Under the pieces are notes generated by a model. That model did no database searches. It saw only the letters and a program-made list of their open reading frames with translations, and was not told the DNA's origin. DNA of 64,000 nt from Streptomyces inusitatus (lineage in GTDB: Bacteria; Actinomycetota; Actinomycetes; Streptomycetales; Streptomycetaceae). The stretch lies in NCBI RefSeq assembly GCF_014651115.1, contig NZ_BMWG01000003.1:1-64000 (forward strand), given 5' to 3'. Positions 33,870-42,579 of this stretch are shown piece by piece. The first letter of the stretch is position 1, and every line of letters begins with the position of its first letter. The position numbers were made by a program, and so were the translations under genes.

Positions 33870-36800
33870 CTACAGGCCCCCGCCTCCCGCGAGGGCGAGG
33901 CGGGTGACGACCCGGTGGGCCGTGGCTCGCGCGGACCCGACCTCGGTGATGCTGATGTTGATCACCTGCCCGGCGGCGGCTGCCCGCCCGCCGCCGCCCT
34001 CCTGCGTCCGCTGCCGGGAGCGCTGCTCCCGGGTGAGCGGGACGACGTCCCCGGCCGGCACACTCAGCGGCAGAGGCCCCATGCGCGAGAACTCGCCGCC
34101 GACCGTGGAGACGACGCCCCGGGCAGCCGTCCGGGCAGCGTCCTGGAGCGCGCTGATGCTGGTGATCAGCCCGGCACGGAGCCCGGCACCCGTCAGCTCG
34201 CCGATGGCACGGAAGACGCCGGAGGGGGACTTGATGTCCAGGGCTGCCCTGATGGCGCGCTGCATCCCCGTGGCGATGTCGAGCATCAGCTTCTCGATCG
34301 CCTTGCGCTCCGCCTTGATGCCGGCGAGGAAGCCCTTGCCCGCCGACTTGCCCGCGTCGTACAGCGCGTCAGCGCCGGTCCGGCCCAGCTTCCCCGACGC
34401 CGACACCAGGTCGCTCTGGAGGCTGTTGATCCTCTTCAGCGTGGCCTTGTCCGTCTCGGACAGGGCCTGGGCGAGCTGGGCCCCTTGCTCCGGCCCGAGG
34501 CCGATGAGCTGTTGCAGCAGGTTCTTGTGCAGGCCGCGCTTGGCCAGGGCATCGATCTGCCGGGTGAAGTTCGTCACCTGGTTCAGCCCCGCCTTGAGGC
34601 CGCGGATGATCGTGTCGCTGTTCACCTCGGTCTGGCCCTGGGTGATGTTCTGCAAGGAGAACGTCGACAGGGCGGCGGCCGTCGTATCGGCCGCCAGCTT
34701 CTGGGCGTCTGCGATGCGCTTGGCGAGCGCCTCGCGCTGCTTGGCCAGGGACTGGAGCTTGGTGTTGGCTGCGCGGAGACCGGCGACGAGGCGGTCGTCG
34801 ACGGTGGACGACCGGCCCTTGAATGCGGCCGTGATCGCCTTCACCATCCGCTCGATGGTGTCCTTGATCTGCGCGGCCGTGCCGGTGAGGCCCTTGATGA
34901 AGCCGAGTCCGGTGTCCTTGCCGATCTCTGCGAAGACCTTCGAAGGGGAGGAGATCCCCAGCGCGGACTTCGCTCCGGCGACCGCAGAACCTACGACGTC
35001 TTTGGCCACCGACACGAGCCGGTCCGCCGCCGCCTTGATCCCGCTGATCATGCCAAGGATCAGGTCCGTACCGGCACTTACCAGGGCAGACTTAGCACCG
35101 GACAGTGCTGAGCGGGCCTTTCCGGGCAGCTCTCGAAGGAAGGTGACAGCCCGTCCGATGAAGTTACTGATGGCCGAGAGCGCCGAGGTCGTCGTCGACC
35201 GAACCACGCCGACCACGGTCGACGTGAGACTGCTGATCGCGCTCCGGGCACGCCCCGGCAGGGCGGCGAAGAACGCCACCGCCCTCGTGATGAAACTGCT
35301 GATGGCTGAATTCGCCGTGGTGAACGCCGACGTCAACGCCGACAACAGCCGCACCCCGAGCGCTGTAGCGAACGCGCCAATACGTTCTGGCAGGGCTGCG
35401 AAGAACGCCACCGCGCCCGTGATGAAGCTGCCGATGGCTGACTTTGCCGTGGTGAACGCCGACGTCAAGACGTTGAACAGCGCCACGCCGAGGCCGGCCA
35501 GCGCGTCGGCGATTTTCGTCGGCAGCTCGAAGAAGAGGAAGATCAGCGCTCTGATCGCCGAGCCGACGACGAACCCTAGCCCGAACATGGCGTCGAGGAA
35601 GAGCTGATACAGCAGGCCCGGCAGCGCCACCAGGGCGGCACCGATCCGGCCCGGCAACGCGGTGAAGAACCCGACGACCGCCTCGAACCCGATCGACAGG
35701 GCGGCACCGATCTGACCGGGGAGCGCGGTGAAGAACCCGACGACCACCTGGAACCCGGTCGACAGGGCGGCACCGACCGTGGCGAACAGCGACGAGAAGA
35801 ACGAGGAGATCGCCGCGCCCATGGACGAAAGAGCGCTGCTGATCTTGCCCGGCAGCTCGACCAGGAACGTGATCGTCGCGGTGATCCCGTTCACCAGGCC
35901 GACAAGGACGGCCACGATCCCCTCAACGATCGGGACGATGATGTTCAGAGTGCTCCACGTCGCGAACGCGGCCACGACCTGGAGGACAGGTGCGGCGAGG
36001 GAGAGAAAGCCGCTGAGCAGCGGGGCGAGGGCTGTGGCGAGCCCGGCGACGGCCGGAACGATTGGCATGAGCGCCTGGAAGAGCGCGAGGACCGCGTTCA
36101 CCACCACCGGGAGAACCGGGAGGAGCGCCGCGGTCAGCTGCTGGATCAGCGGCGCGAACGCGGACACGATCTGCGCCAGAGCGCCGGACAGCGTCGTGAA
36201 GACCGGCGCGAGGCCGGTCAGGAGCTGGGCCAGGGCCTGGCCGATGCCCGTAGCCAGCGGGGCGATCGCGCTGACCAGCTGCACGAACGCAGCCGCGATC
36301 ACCGGCAAGACCGGCATCAGCGCGCCGACGAGGGCAGTGATCACCGGAGCCAGCGCGGCTGACAGCGTTGTCAGGACAGGGGCGAGGGCGGTCGCCAGCG
36401 AAGCGACGAGCTGCCCGACGAGCGGCAGCAGCGGCGCCAGCGCGGTGATGACGCTGCCGATCGCCGTGCCGAGCGGAGCGAGCGCCGGGCCGATGACCGC
36501 GAAGGCCCCGGCGAGGCCCTGGGCGACGGCCTGCAAGCTGGGGGCGATCGCGGCGAGCGCCGGCCCGAGCGCATTGATCAGCCCGGTGATGGCCGGGCCA
36601 AGCGCGGCGAAAACGGGTGCCAACGCGGGGGCGATGGCCCCGATCTGCGTGACCAGCGCCGAAAAGATCGGACCCAACTGGGCGGCGACCGTCGCCAGCG
36701 TGGAGAAGATCGCCCCGATGGCCTCCTGCCCCTGGGCGGAGTTGACGAACTCGGCGAAGCTTCGGGTGATCTGCTGGAGGTTCGCCAGGAACCCGCCGCC

Positions 36801-38123
36801 GGAAGCGGTCGCGGCACTGAAAATGCCGGAGATGATCTGGCCGACATTGCCGAGGACGTCGCCGATCTGCGCGAGCGTGGTCAGCGCATTATCGACCAGC
36901 TCGACCGCGCGCCCGGACTCCGCGAGGCGGGTCAGGAACTCGCCGATCCGGGTCGTGACGCCGGCGATGCCCGACCCCAGCTCAGCGCCGAACGCCTTGC
37001 TGACCGCAGCCGCGACGTCCAGGAGCCCCTTGACCAGGGGGCCGATTCCGACGACGAGGCCGCCGACAGCATCCCTGGTGCCATCGACGATCGACCCCAG
37101 CGATCCGAGCGACCGCTGCGTCGAGAGGACCTTCAGGCCCTCGGAGGCCACCGCCCCGAAGGACGCGGCGAGGTTCTGGAGGTTGGCCTTGAGGGGGAGA
37201 AGGTTCTTCGCGGCCGTGGTGATCTGGCCGGAGAACTGGCTGAAGAACGCGTCCTGGACAGCTTGCTGGACGGCCTTCAGCGCCGGGGCGAGGGCCCGGA
37301 CCTCCCGCGCCGCCGCCTGCGCGGCGGGGGAGAGCTTCTCCAGGCTCTTCTGGAACTCCTCGGCGGTCCCGAACGCGGCGCTGAACGCGTCACTGACCCC
37401 GACGAGCGCAAGGTCCAGCGTCGCCGCAGCGACCTTGACCCCGATGAACAGGGCCGGGAGCGCCGCGATGATCCCGGCCGCCGGGGCAAGGGCCGCCAGG
37501 AGGCCAACGACTCCTTGTGCCGCACCGGCAGCCGCAATGCCGATCGCCCCGAACCGGAGCAGCCCGCCGAGCGCGCCCGCCACCCGGCCGGCGATGCCGC
37601 CAAGGCCGGACAGGGCCCGGGAGAGAGAACTGGTGTCCCCGTCGACGCCGACGGTGATGTCGGGCGGGGAGTGCGCGCGGATCCGCGCGTCCAGGCCGTC
37701 CAGGTCGGGGACCACCCGGATCCGGATCTCCTCGTCCTGTAGAGCGGCTTGGAGCCGCTCGACGAAGAGGCCGACATCCGGGAGGACCGGGATGTTGATC
37801 CCGTCCAGGTGGCGCAGGCCGCCGAGGAGCGCGGCGTCGAACCGACGGAGGTCGGGGGTGACCTGGACCTGGGCGGTGAGGGACCGCAGGCCGCGAGCGA
37901 GCGCGGCGTCGAACCGGCTGAGGTCGGGGGTGACCTGGACGGTGAGGGCGGCGGTGCGTAGCCCGCGTTGGATGTCGCGGCGGATCTGCGCGCCGATAGT
38001 GCGCGTGCTGCGCTCCAGGGCCCGCGCGATCCGCTGGCCAAGGTCGCGGGCCTCGGCAACCGCGTCCGTATCGTCCAGGACGATCCGGATGCGGCCGACG
38101 CCATATTCTTCCTCGTCGGCCAC
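33870..38123 (-). CDS. Tape measure protein
   Basis: At 1417 residues this is the longest tail gene but one, and it lies between the tail chaperones and distal-tail gene as expected. The N-terminal ~170 residues have charged repeats (LTVQVTPDLSRFDAALARGL, LTAQVQVTPDLRRFDAALLGGL). The middle is a long hydrophobic helical series with recurring LAPV, ALAP and PLLP blocks (residues ~550-760). The C-terminal part has two copies of an SPSxVFxxIGxxTGxGxxxGL motif. It sets tail length and is ejected with DNA. At roughly 1.5 angstrom per residue a tail of about 210 nm is predicted. Confidence 0.9.
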   Translation of the reverse strand: MADEEEYGVGRIRIVLDDTDAVAEARDLGQRIARALERSTRTIGAQIRRDIQRGLRTAALTVQVTPDLSRFDAALARGLRSLTAQVQVTPDLRRFDAALLGGLRHLDGINIPVLPDVGLFVERLQAALQDEEIRIRVVPDLDGLDARIRAHSPPDITVGVDGDTSSLSRALSGLGGIAGRVAGALGGLLRFGAIGIAAAGAAQGVVGLLAALAPAAGIIAALPALFIGVKVAAATLDLALVGVSDAFSAAFGTAEEFQKSLEKLSPAAQAAAREVRALAPALKAVQQAVQDAFFSQFSGQITTAAKNLLPLKANLQNLAASFGAVASEGLKVLSTQRSLGSLGSIVDGTRDAVGGLVVGIGPLVKGLLDVAAAVSKAFGAELGSGIAGVTTRIGEFLTRLAESGRAVELVDNALTTLAQIGDVLGNVGQIISGIFSAATASGGGFLANLQQITRSFAEFVNSAQGQEAIGAIFSTLATVAAQLGPIFSALVTQIGAIAPALAPVFAALGPAITGLINALGPALAAIAPSLQAVAQGLAGAFAVIGPALAPLGTAIGSVITALAPLLPLVGQLVASLATALAPVLTTLSAALAPVITALVGALMPVLPVIAAAFVQLVSAIAPLATGIGQALAQLLTGLAPVFTTLSGALAQIVSAFAPLIQQLTAALLPVLPVVVNAVLALFQALMPIVPAVAGLATALAPLLSGFLSLAAPVLQVVAAFATWSTLNIIVPIVEGIVAVLVGLVNGITATITFLVELPGKISSALSSMGAAISSFFSSLFATVGAALSTGFQVVVGFFTALPGQIGAALSIGFEAVVGFFTALPGRIGAALVALPGLLYQLFLDAMFGLGFVVGSAIRALIFLFFELPTKIADALAGLGVALFNVLTSAFTTAKSAIGSFITGAVAFFAALPERIGAFATALGVRLLSALTSAFTTANSAISSFITRAVAFFAALPGRARSAISSLTSTVVGVVRSTTTSALSAISNFIGRAVTFLRELPGKARSALSGAKSALVSAGTDLILGMISGIKAAADRLVSVAKDVVGSAVAGAKSALGISSPSKVFAEIGKDTGLGFIKGLTGTAAQIKDTIERMVKAITAAFKGRSSTVDDRLVAGLRAANTKLQSLAKQREALAKRIADAQKLAADTTAAALSTFSLQNITQGQTEVNSDTIIRGLKAGLNQVTNFTRQIDALAKRGLHKNLLQQLIGLGPEQGAQLAQALSETDKATLKRINSLQSDLVSASGKLGRTGADALYDAGKSAGKGFLAGIKAERKAIEKLMLDIATGMQRAIRAALDIKSPSGVFRAIGELTGAGLRAGLITSISALQDAARTAARGVVSTVGGEFSRMGPLPLSVPAGDVVPLTREQRSRQRTQEGGGGRAAAAGQVINISITEVGSARATAHRVVTRLALAGGGGL

Positions 38124-38151
38124 CGGGGCACCTCACGCGAACGTGGTGGTA

Positions 38152-38172
38152 CCCGGCCCAGAACCAGCAGCG
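38152..38172 (-). promoter_or_regulatory. Start-associated repeat, copy 5 (tape measure)
   Basis: The minus strand reads GCTGGTTCTGGGCCGGG, 28 bases ahead of the GTG at 38123. TAACCT lies 5 bases upstream of the 21-bp block. It is the second copy with C at the variable position. Confidence 0.86.
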
Positions 38173-38180
38173 CCCTCAGG

Positions 38181-38516
38181 TTAACTGCTGCGCATGCCCG
38201 TGACCCGTGCGTCCTCGGCGGCAAGCTGCTGCATGAGCGCCTGCGCCTGCGCGGTGGTCATCGCGCCCGGACGCGACCGCCGGCCGCCAGGGGCCAGCCA
38301 GCCCTTCGGCGGGGCATACAGCTTGGCCCGGTTCCGGGCCCGCTCCTTGTCGTCCTCGGCGGACTGATCGATCTGCGCCTCCGCTGCGGCGAGCATCGTC
38401 CGCAGCGTCCATGACCGGACATCTACACCTTGGAGCGCGAGCGCGCCCTCCCAGGAGTCCCAGCCCTCAACGATGCTGGCACAGAGCCGCCAGACGACGT
38501 AGGAGGGCGGTCCGAT
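38181..38516 (-). CDS. Tail assembly chaperone T extension (made by -1 frameshift)
   Basis: This open segment of 111 codons has no good start of its own. It reads IGPPSYVVWRLCASIVEGW, then LRTMLAAAEAQIDQSAEDDKERARNRAKLYAPPKGW. A basic or acidic helical extension like this is typical of gpT-type tail chaperones. It is joined to the upstream gene by a slippery site at 38516-38522, giving a fusion of about 255 residues. It lies immediately before the tape measure gene, the standard place. Confidence 0.75.
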   Translation of the reverse strand: MGPPSYVVWRLCASIVEGWDSWEGALALQGVDVRSWTLRTMLAAAEAQIDQSAEDDKERARNRAKLYAPPKGWLAPGGRRSRPGAMTTAQAQALMQQLAAEDARVTGMRSS

Positions 38517-38947
38517 CCCCCCGAGCCGTACAGCTCCACGGTCCACTGCATCAGATCCACGAGGATCCGGTCCGGGAGCCGCATCGAACAGTCCACGACC
38601 CGCGCCCCCTCGATCTCCCGGGCTGCGTCCTCGGCCTCCTCCGGATCCCCGTACGCCGCAACCACATCGCCGTCGGCATGGACCTCCCAACGGGCGAACA
38701 CGCGGGCCGACTCCGGCAGCATCAGCGCGGCGAGGAAGACGCGCAGCTTCTGGGTGATCTTCCGCAGCACCTTCGGATCCTCGCCGCTCAGATCGTCCCC
38801 ATCAGCGCCGACCTGCTGCCTCGTCTCCGCCAGGCGTCCGTAGGCGTCGAGGAACTCATCCCCCATCACCTCGGGCTTGAAGAGCAGCTCCACGTCGCCG
38901 ACCTCGGCGACGTGGGGCTTGGTGTTGAGGGCAAACGATCTCTTCAC
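38423..38947 (-). CDS. Tail assembly chaperone G
   Basis: This 174-residue protein starts at GTG 38947 behind GGAG. It reads VKRSFALNTKPHVAEVGDVELLF, with later helices (FLDAYGRLAETRQQV, VLRKITQKLRVFLAALMLPES) and YGDPEEAEDAAREIEGA. It resembles short tail chaperones of actinophages that bind the tape measure during assembly. The zero-frame product ends soon after the slippery heptamer in a Ser/Arg-rich tail with no further fold. A start-associated repeat is 27 bases upstream. Confidence 0.8.
   Translation of the reverse strand: MKRSFALNTKPHVAEVGDVELLFKPEVMGDEFLDAYGRLAETRQQVGADGDDLSGEDPKVLRKITQKLRVFLAALMLPESARVFARWEVHADGDVVAAYGDPEEAEDAAREIEGARVVDCSMRLPDRILVDLMQWTVELYGSGGSDRPPTSSGGSVPASLRAGTPGRARSRSKV
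38516..38522 (-). promoter_or_regulatory. -1 programmed frameshift slippery site
   Basis: The minus strand reads G GGG GGA in the zero frame of the chaperone gene, a perfect X XXY YYZ heptamer. Slipping back one base continues directly into the T-type extension (GGA then ATC GGA CCG). The overlap of the two frames starts near this point and the gene order matches lambda gpG/gpGT. Confidence 0.8.
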
Positions 38948-38974
38948 GGGGCAACTCCATGTCTCATGCCTCCG

Positions 38975-38995
38975 CCCGGCCCACAACCAGCGACG
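38975..38995 (-). promoter_or_regulatory. Start-associated repeat, copy 6 (tail chaperone)
   Basis: The minus strand reads GCTGGTTGTGGGCCGGG, 27 bases ahead of the GTG at 38947. TACTCT lies 8 bases upstream of the 21-bp block, which begins CGT instead of CGC. Confidence 0.87.
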
Positions 38996-39072
38996 TACGG
39001 GGAAGAGTAGAGCACCCGCACGGCGACCAAAACGGCTTTGAAGCTGACAGATCGGGGCACAGCCATCCCATG

Positions 39073-39297
39073 AGAGTCTTCCGCAGGCGCGAGCAGCGCC
39101 CTCGTCCCGCCACGTCCTCGGCTCCGGCCGGTCCCGCCAATCAGCCGGTGCGCCGCGACGACAGCACCGCCTACATCGATTCGGGATCGACCGGCTGGTC
39201 CTCCGCCAACCCATCGCCCTCCAGCGGCGGCAGTTCGTCGAGCTGCGACACCTCCAGCTCCAGCAGCAGTTCGGGAGGATCGGACTGCGGCGGCTGA
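39073..39297 (+). CDS. Small Ser-rich plus-strand protein inside the late module
   Basis: This 74-residue frame reads MRVFRRREQRPRPATSSAP and ends in a Ser/Gly/Cys run (SSGGSSSSCDTSSSSSSSGG). Basic-then-serine/cysteine-rich small proteins of this look recur in Streptomyces and their phages. It is opposite to the surrounding late genes, and no clear ribosome site is visible, so it could be spurious. It occupies a gap between a minus-strand 150-residue gene and the tail chaperones. Confidence 0.42.
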   Translation, partial: RVFRRREQRPRPATSSAPAGPANQPVRRDDSTAYIDSGSTGWSSANPSPSSGGSSSSCDTSSSSSSSGGSDCGG

Positions 39298-39342
39298 TCG
39301 GGCACCGGACCGCCTGCCGGCGTCTGTGATCCAGCCGGGGTA

Positions 39343-39795
39343 TCAGTTCCTGGCGAAGGCGACGAGGTCGTCCGCGACGATCGGCCGCCGCTCCCCGCGG
39401 GTGATCTTGTCGCGGAGATCTTCCAGATATCCCGATCCCTCTCCGCCGAGGACGTAGCCATAGGCAAGGAGTGCCGCTTCACGGGTCGCGTACGAGCCCG
39501 GCAACCACCCATACCCGGAGGCCGCCAAGAGCCTGGCATCCGAACCCCTCTGATCCACCAGAGGGTAGATCCGTGCCAGACCGACCTGCTCACAGCCTTC
39601 GGGCACCGGCCTGGTGAGCAACTCCTCGACCCTGGCCGGGCCCCAGTCGCTGTGCGCGAGCCGCTCGATCCGGTCGGGAGTGAGCGGGCCTTCCAACTCG
39701 GCGGTTCTCACGGCAGCAGCAATATCGGCCGAGCCTCCGAGGCCGATACCCCGGACGATGATCTCTGCGTCGCTGAGGAGAGTGCCGTTCGTCAT
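39343..39795 (-). CDS. Hypothetical phage protein
   Basis: This 150-residue protein has no family I can name. It has helices (DAEIIVRGIGLGGSADIAAAVRTAEL, LTPDRIERLAHSDWGPARVEELL), a segment with GYGWLPGSYATREAALLAYGYVLGG, and KITRGERRPIVADDLVAFARN at the end. It lies between head-tail joining genes and tail chaperones. The base composition is slightly different (more A/T in its first third) from the neighbouring structural genes. It may be a non-structural insertion. Confidence 0.6.
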   Translation of the reverse strand: MTNGTLLSDAEIIVRGIGLGGSADIAAAVRTAELEGPLTPDRIERLAHSDWGPARVEELLTRPVPEGCEQVGLARIYPLVDQRGSDARLLAASGYGWLPGSYATREAALLAYGYVLGGEGSGYLEDLRDKITRGERRPIVADDLVAFARN

Positions 39796-39902
39796 GAGGT
39801 CTCCTGGAAGGGGGCTCGCGGTGACCTCATGGTATCGACGCCGGCTGCCGCCGTCCGCGATCACTGCACCCGCCCCGGAGGGGCATATTCGGCGTCCTCG
39901 GC

Positions 39903-40280
39903 TCAGCGTCCCAGGCGGAGCGCCCGCAGGAGGAAGTTGTTCGCGCGGGTGCCCGGGTGGCGCACCAGCGCCGCGAACACGACACGGCCGCCTACCTCGA
40001 AACGCAGGGCGCGCTTGCGGCGCGGGCGAATCAGATGCGGCCGGGTGCCGTCGAGGACGAACCGGGTCGCATAGTGGGTGCTCGTGATGACCCCCTGAAG
40101 ACCATCGGGTCCATCCTCGACGGTCGAGGTGATCAGGGAGCCCATGCTGCCGGGGGCCTCCTGCTCGGCGAACCGTGCTGTCCGCTCCGTGCGGGCGGCG
40201 AGCCGCCGCGCGGGGATACCGCTCCTCAGCCGTAGCGCCCGCGCGATGGCCCCCTGGTCGATCGTCACAGAAACGGGCAC
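39903..40280 (-). CDS. HK97 gp10-like head-tail joining/tail completion protein
   Basis: This 125-residue protein starts at GTG 40280 behind GGAGGAC. It contains ITSTHYATRFVLDGTRPHLI and ends with GRVVFAALVRHPGTRANNFLLRALRLG. The pattern (YA..v..GT..H.I and V.HPGT.A..FL..AL) is the signature of the HK97 gp10/lambda gpZ-type protein that closes the tail end for head joining. It overlaps the 72-residue gene upstream by 16 bases and stands in the correct place among connectors. Confidence 0.75.
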   Translation of the reverse strand: MPVSVTIDQGAIARALRLRSGIPARRLAARTERTARFAEQEAPGSMGSLITSTVEDGPDGLQGVITSTHYATRFVLDGTRPHLIRPRRKRALRFEVGGRVVFAALVRHPGTRANNFLLRALRLGR

Positions 40281-40483
40281 GAGTCCTCCCTCCTGGACAG
40301 GACGCACGGATGGCACACCGCTGGGTCGTGGGCGCGCCGGATCGCGGCCTGGACCTCGGCCGCGAGGTCCCGCTTCTGCGGGCCGAAGGGCACCCCCCGG
40401 TACGCCAGCGAAGGTGAGGCGAGCCACCCCCGGTGGTGGGCCAGTGTCCGCAGCCACCCCGGCCCCGCCCGCCCCCGGCCCAT
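40265..40483 (-). CDS. Small phage protein in the connector operon
   Basis: This 72-residue basic protein reads MGRGRAGPGWLRTLAHHRGWLASPSLAYRGVPFGPQKRDLAAEV and ends with CHPCVLSRREDSCPFL, holding three cysteines. The ATG overlaps the stop of the upstream connector gene (ATGA), and its end overlaps the next start. Such dense packing supports a real gene. Its role may be as a head-tail joining accessory. Confidence 0.6.
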   Translation of the reverse strand: MGRGRAGPGWLRTLAHHRGWLASPSLAYRGVPFGPQKRDLAAEVQAAIRRAHDPAVCHPCVLSRREDSCPFL

Positions 40484-41076
40484 CACGAAGTCCCCTCGTC
40501 CGGCCGGCAGATGCATCCGCCGAGCGCGACCGTGGCCCGCTGCTCCAGCCCGACGCAACCGCCGTCCGGACCGACCGTGCGCGAGGCTCCCAGGGAGAAC
40601 CGCCGGCCCCGGCGCAGGGACGGCGCGGTCCCGGGCAGACAGCACAGCAGCGCGTTCGTCACGGTGACCATGTCGACGTGCAGCCGCCGGGCCGCGAGCG
40701 CGAGATCGTCGCAGGACGGCGGGCATCCCCGCTCGTCGAAGCCGGGGGTGCAGCGCAGCAGGGTGACCGCGATCTCCACGGCGGTGAACGGGGGCGGCAC
40801 ACAGCCGCGGACCCCGAATACCGTTCGGGCCTCGGCGGGAAAGCCGTCGAGGGTGGCGGCATAGGCCCGGATCACGGACACCGACAACTGCCCCGCCCCG
40901 TCCCCGGCGCACGGATCCTCGCAGGAGTCCCAGGCGACCGTGCCGGGGACGACGCACGCCCTGCACGGGCATCCCGGCTGACCCTCCACGGTCTCGGCCG
41001 CCGACGCGAGGGCCGCGCACACGCACGCCAGAACATCCTCGGTGAGATCGTGGATCTCCAGCGCGCTCAGGGCCAT
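40483..41076 (-). CDS. Cysteine-rich head-tail connector protein
   Basis: This 197-residue protein has an opening helix ALSALEIHDLTEDVLACVCAALAS. It then has 16 cysteines (8 percent) in clusters such as GCPCRACVV, GCPPSC, LLCCL and GGCICRP. By position, after the adaptor and before the gp10-like protein, it is a head completion or neck protein. The Cys content is shared with the neighbouring adaptor and the distal-tail-like protein. It overlaps the upstream gene by ten bases. Confidence 0.68.
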   Translation of the reverse strand: MALSALEIHDLTEDVLACVCAALASAAETVEGQPGCPCRACVVPGTVAWDSCEDPCAGDGAGQLSVSVIRAYAATLDGFPAEARTVFGVRGCVPPPFTAVEIAVTLLRCTPGFDERGCPPSCDDLALAARRLHVDMVTVTNALLCCLPGTAPSLRRGRRFSLGASRTVGPDGGCVGLEQRATVALGGCICRPDEGTS

Positions 41077-41870
41077 GTCTGCACCCGGGGCGGCCGGTAG
41101 TCGGGGCTGTAGACCCGGCTCGGGCTCGTCAGCCCGTCCGGGTTGACGGTGGTCAGCCACAGATCCACCAGCGGGAGGCCGGTAAGTCCCTCTGCGAGGA
41201 GGGCGGTCGGGTCCGGGAGCTCCATGTCCACTCCCTGCCGGCTGATCCGCGTCAGGGAGCGGTTGATCTTGCAGCCGCATCCTCCCGGCGCGCAGCCGCG
41301 CAGAAGGTGACAGGTCAGCTCGCTGACGGCCGCAACAGCCGCCTCGGTCAACGGGAGACCCCACCGGTAGGTGACCGCGAACGTCCCCTCCTCGCCCGCC
41401 GGAGCCGCCATGTCCTGGCACTCCGGCCAGCACTCGCCGTCGGTGCGGACGAGCCGGCCGGGGGCGTCGACACGGTACGCCTCCGGGACCAGGACCACGC
41501 CGTCAACGGTGACCGACTGGACGTCGTACACCGGGCCCGGGAGGTAGACCTCGCACAGCTCTGTGCACGAGCAGTCCGTACGGCAGCCGCACACGGAGGC
41601 GTTGCGCCACAGTCCGTCCGTTCCGATGTACGGGACCCACGGGCCGACTGTGCCCCAGGACACCCGCCAGGACGGCACGGTGTCGAAGCAGGTCTTCCGG
41701 CAGGGCCGTACGGTGACCGGGCATGGCCCCCAGCGGCGTCCGGACAGCGCCCACAGCAACTGGGAGGCCACCATCGTCCACCGGTCGACGTCGGCTTGCT
41801 CCAGCCCGTCAGGGATGTCGCAGCACAAATTCACCGGCCACGGGTCGCAGGGCCCTACCTGGATCGCCAC
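41067..41870 (-). CDS. Head-tail adaptor protein, cysteine-rich
   Basis: This 267-residue protein opens with MAIQVGPCDPWPVNLCCDIPDGLEQADVDRWTMVASQLLWALSGRRWG. The helix with ASQLLWALSGRRWG is a recurring actinophage head-tail adaptor opening. It has about 17 cysteines, including CGCRTDCSCTELCEVY and CAPGGCGC. It ends with a GLPLVDLWLTTVNPDGL segment and SRVYSPDYRPPRVQTWP, also typical of the family. It starts at GTG and overlaps the next connector gene. Confidence 0.75.
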   Translation of the reverse strand: MAIQVGPCDPWPVNLCCDIPDGLEQADVDRWTMVASQLLWALSGRRWGPCPVTVRPCRKTCFDTVPSWRVSWGTVGPWVPYIGTDGLWRNASVCGCRTDCSCTELCEVYLPGPVYDVQSVTVDGVVLVPEAYRVDAPGRLVRTDGECWPECQDMAAPAGEEGTFAVTYRWGLPLTEAAVAAVSELTCHLLRGCAPGGCGCKINRSLTRISRQGVDMELPDPTALLAEGLTGLPLVDLWLTTVNPDGLTSPSRVYSPDYRPPRVQTWP

Positions 41871-41872
41871 CG

Positions 41873-42571
41873 TTACCGCCCTCCGCGCTCATACCGGCAG
41901 CGCTGCGGGAACGCCTCTCGGATGTGCCGGCCCACCGCCCCGTTGGTGAAGCTGTCCGGCATCGTGGACAGGAACCGGTCCCCCGCACCGTATCCGCGCG
42001 GGGCGCGGTGGAGGATCTTCACGTCAGCGATCTCCTCGCCGCCGAGCCCGGCGAGGTTCCCGTACAGGGTGCGCTTGTGGAGCACCGGGAGGTGGCCGCC
42101 GAGGTCCAGGGCGTCGAGCATTCCGTCCCGGTCGACCGGGAGGGGGACGTGCAGCTCGTACGACAGCGGCTCCGGGTGACCGAGGTCGGTCAGCAGCTCC
42201 CGGGTCTGTCGCATCCCCTCCAGATACTCCCCCGGCCGGGCCGCGTAGGCCGCTTCAACCGTACGGACGGGGCCGCGGTGGAGCACCGGCATCCCGCCCG
42301 GCAGCGGGTGCATGACGAAGAAGTCGTCATTGCACAGCAGGAAGGTCTGGGACACCTCCGGGTGGAGGCAGGCCGCCCGCACCGCCGCCGTGGTGTTCCG
42401 GTACTTGCTGCCGTCCTGCACGGTCGGGATATGGCCTGCGTCGGTGAGCCACGGCGGCCGGTGGCCAACCACCCACACCCGCCGGTGCGGGAGGTTGGCC
42501 GCCCAGGACCGCAGCGCGTACCGCAGCTGCTCGGCCCTGGGCACCGCCCGCACCGGCACCACAATGTCCAT
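41873..42571 (-). CDS. Glycosyltransferase-like protein (Stealth CR2-type)
   Basis: This 232-residue protein begins MDIVVPVRAVPRAEQLRYALRSWAANLPHRRVWVVGHRPPWL and holds SQTFLLCNDDFFVMHPLP. The NDDFF block matches the conserved region 2 of Stealth-type phosphotransferases/glycosyltransferases. It has KYRNTTAAVRAAC before it. It probably adds sugar or sugar-phosphate to a virion or host surface component. A GTG eight codons upstream is an alternative start and would overlap the tail tube gene. It lies between the tail tube and the connectors, an unusual place for an enzyme. Confidence 0.72.
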   Translation of the reverse strand: MDIVVPVRAVPRAEQLRYALRSWAANLPHRRVWVVGHRPPWLTDAGHIPTVQDGSKYRNTTAAVRAACLHPEVSQTFLLCNDDFFVMHPLPGGMPVLHRGPVRTVEAAYAARPGEYLEGMRQTRELLTDLGHPEPLSYELHVPLPVDRDGMLDALDLGGHLPVLHKRTLYGNLAGLGGEEIADVKILHRAPRGYGAGDRFLSTMPDSFTNGAVGRHIREAFPQRCRYERGGR

Positions 42572-42579
42572 GTCATCCA

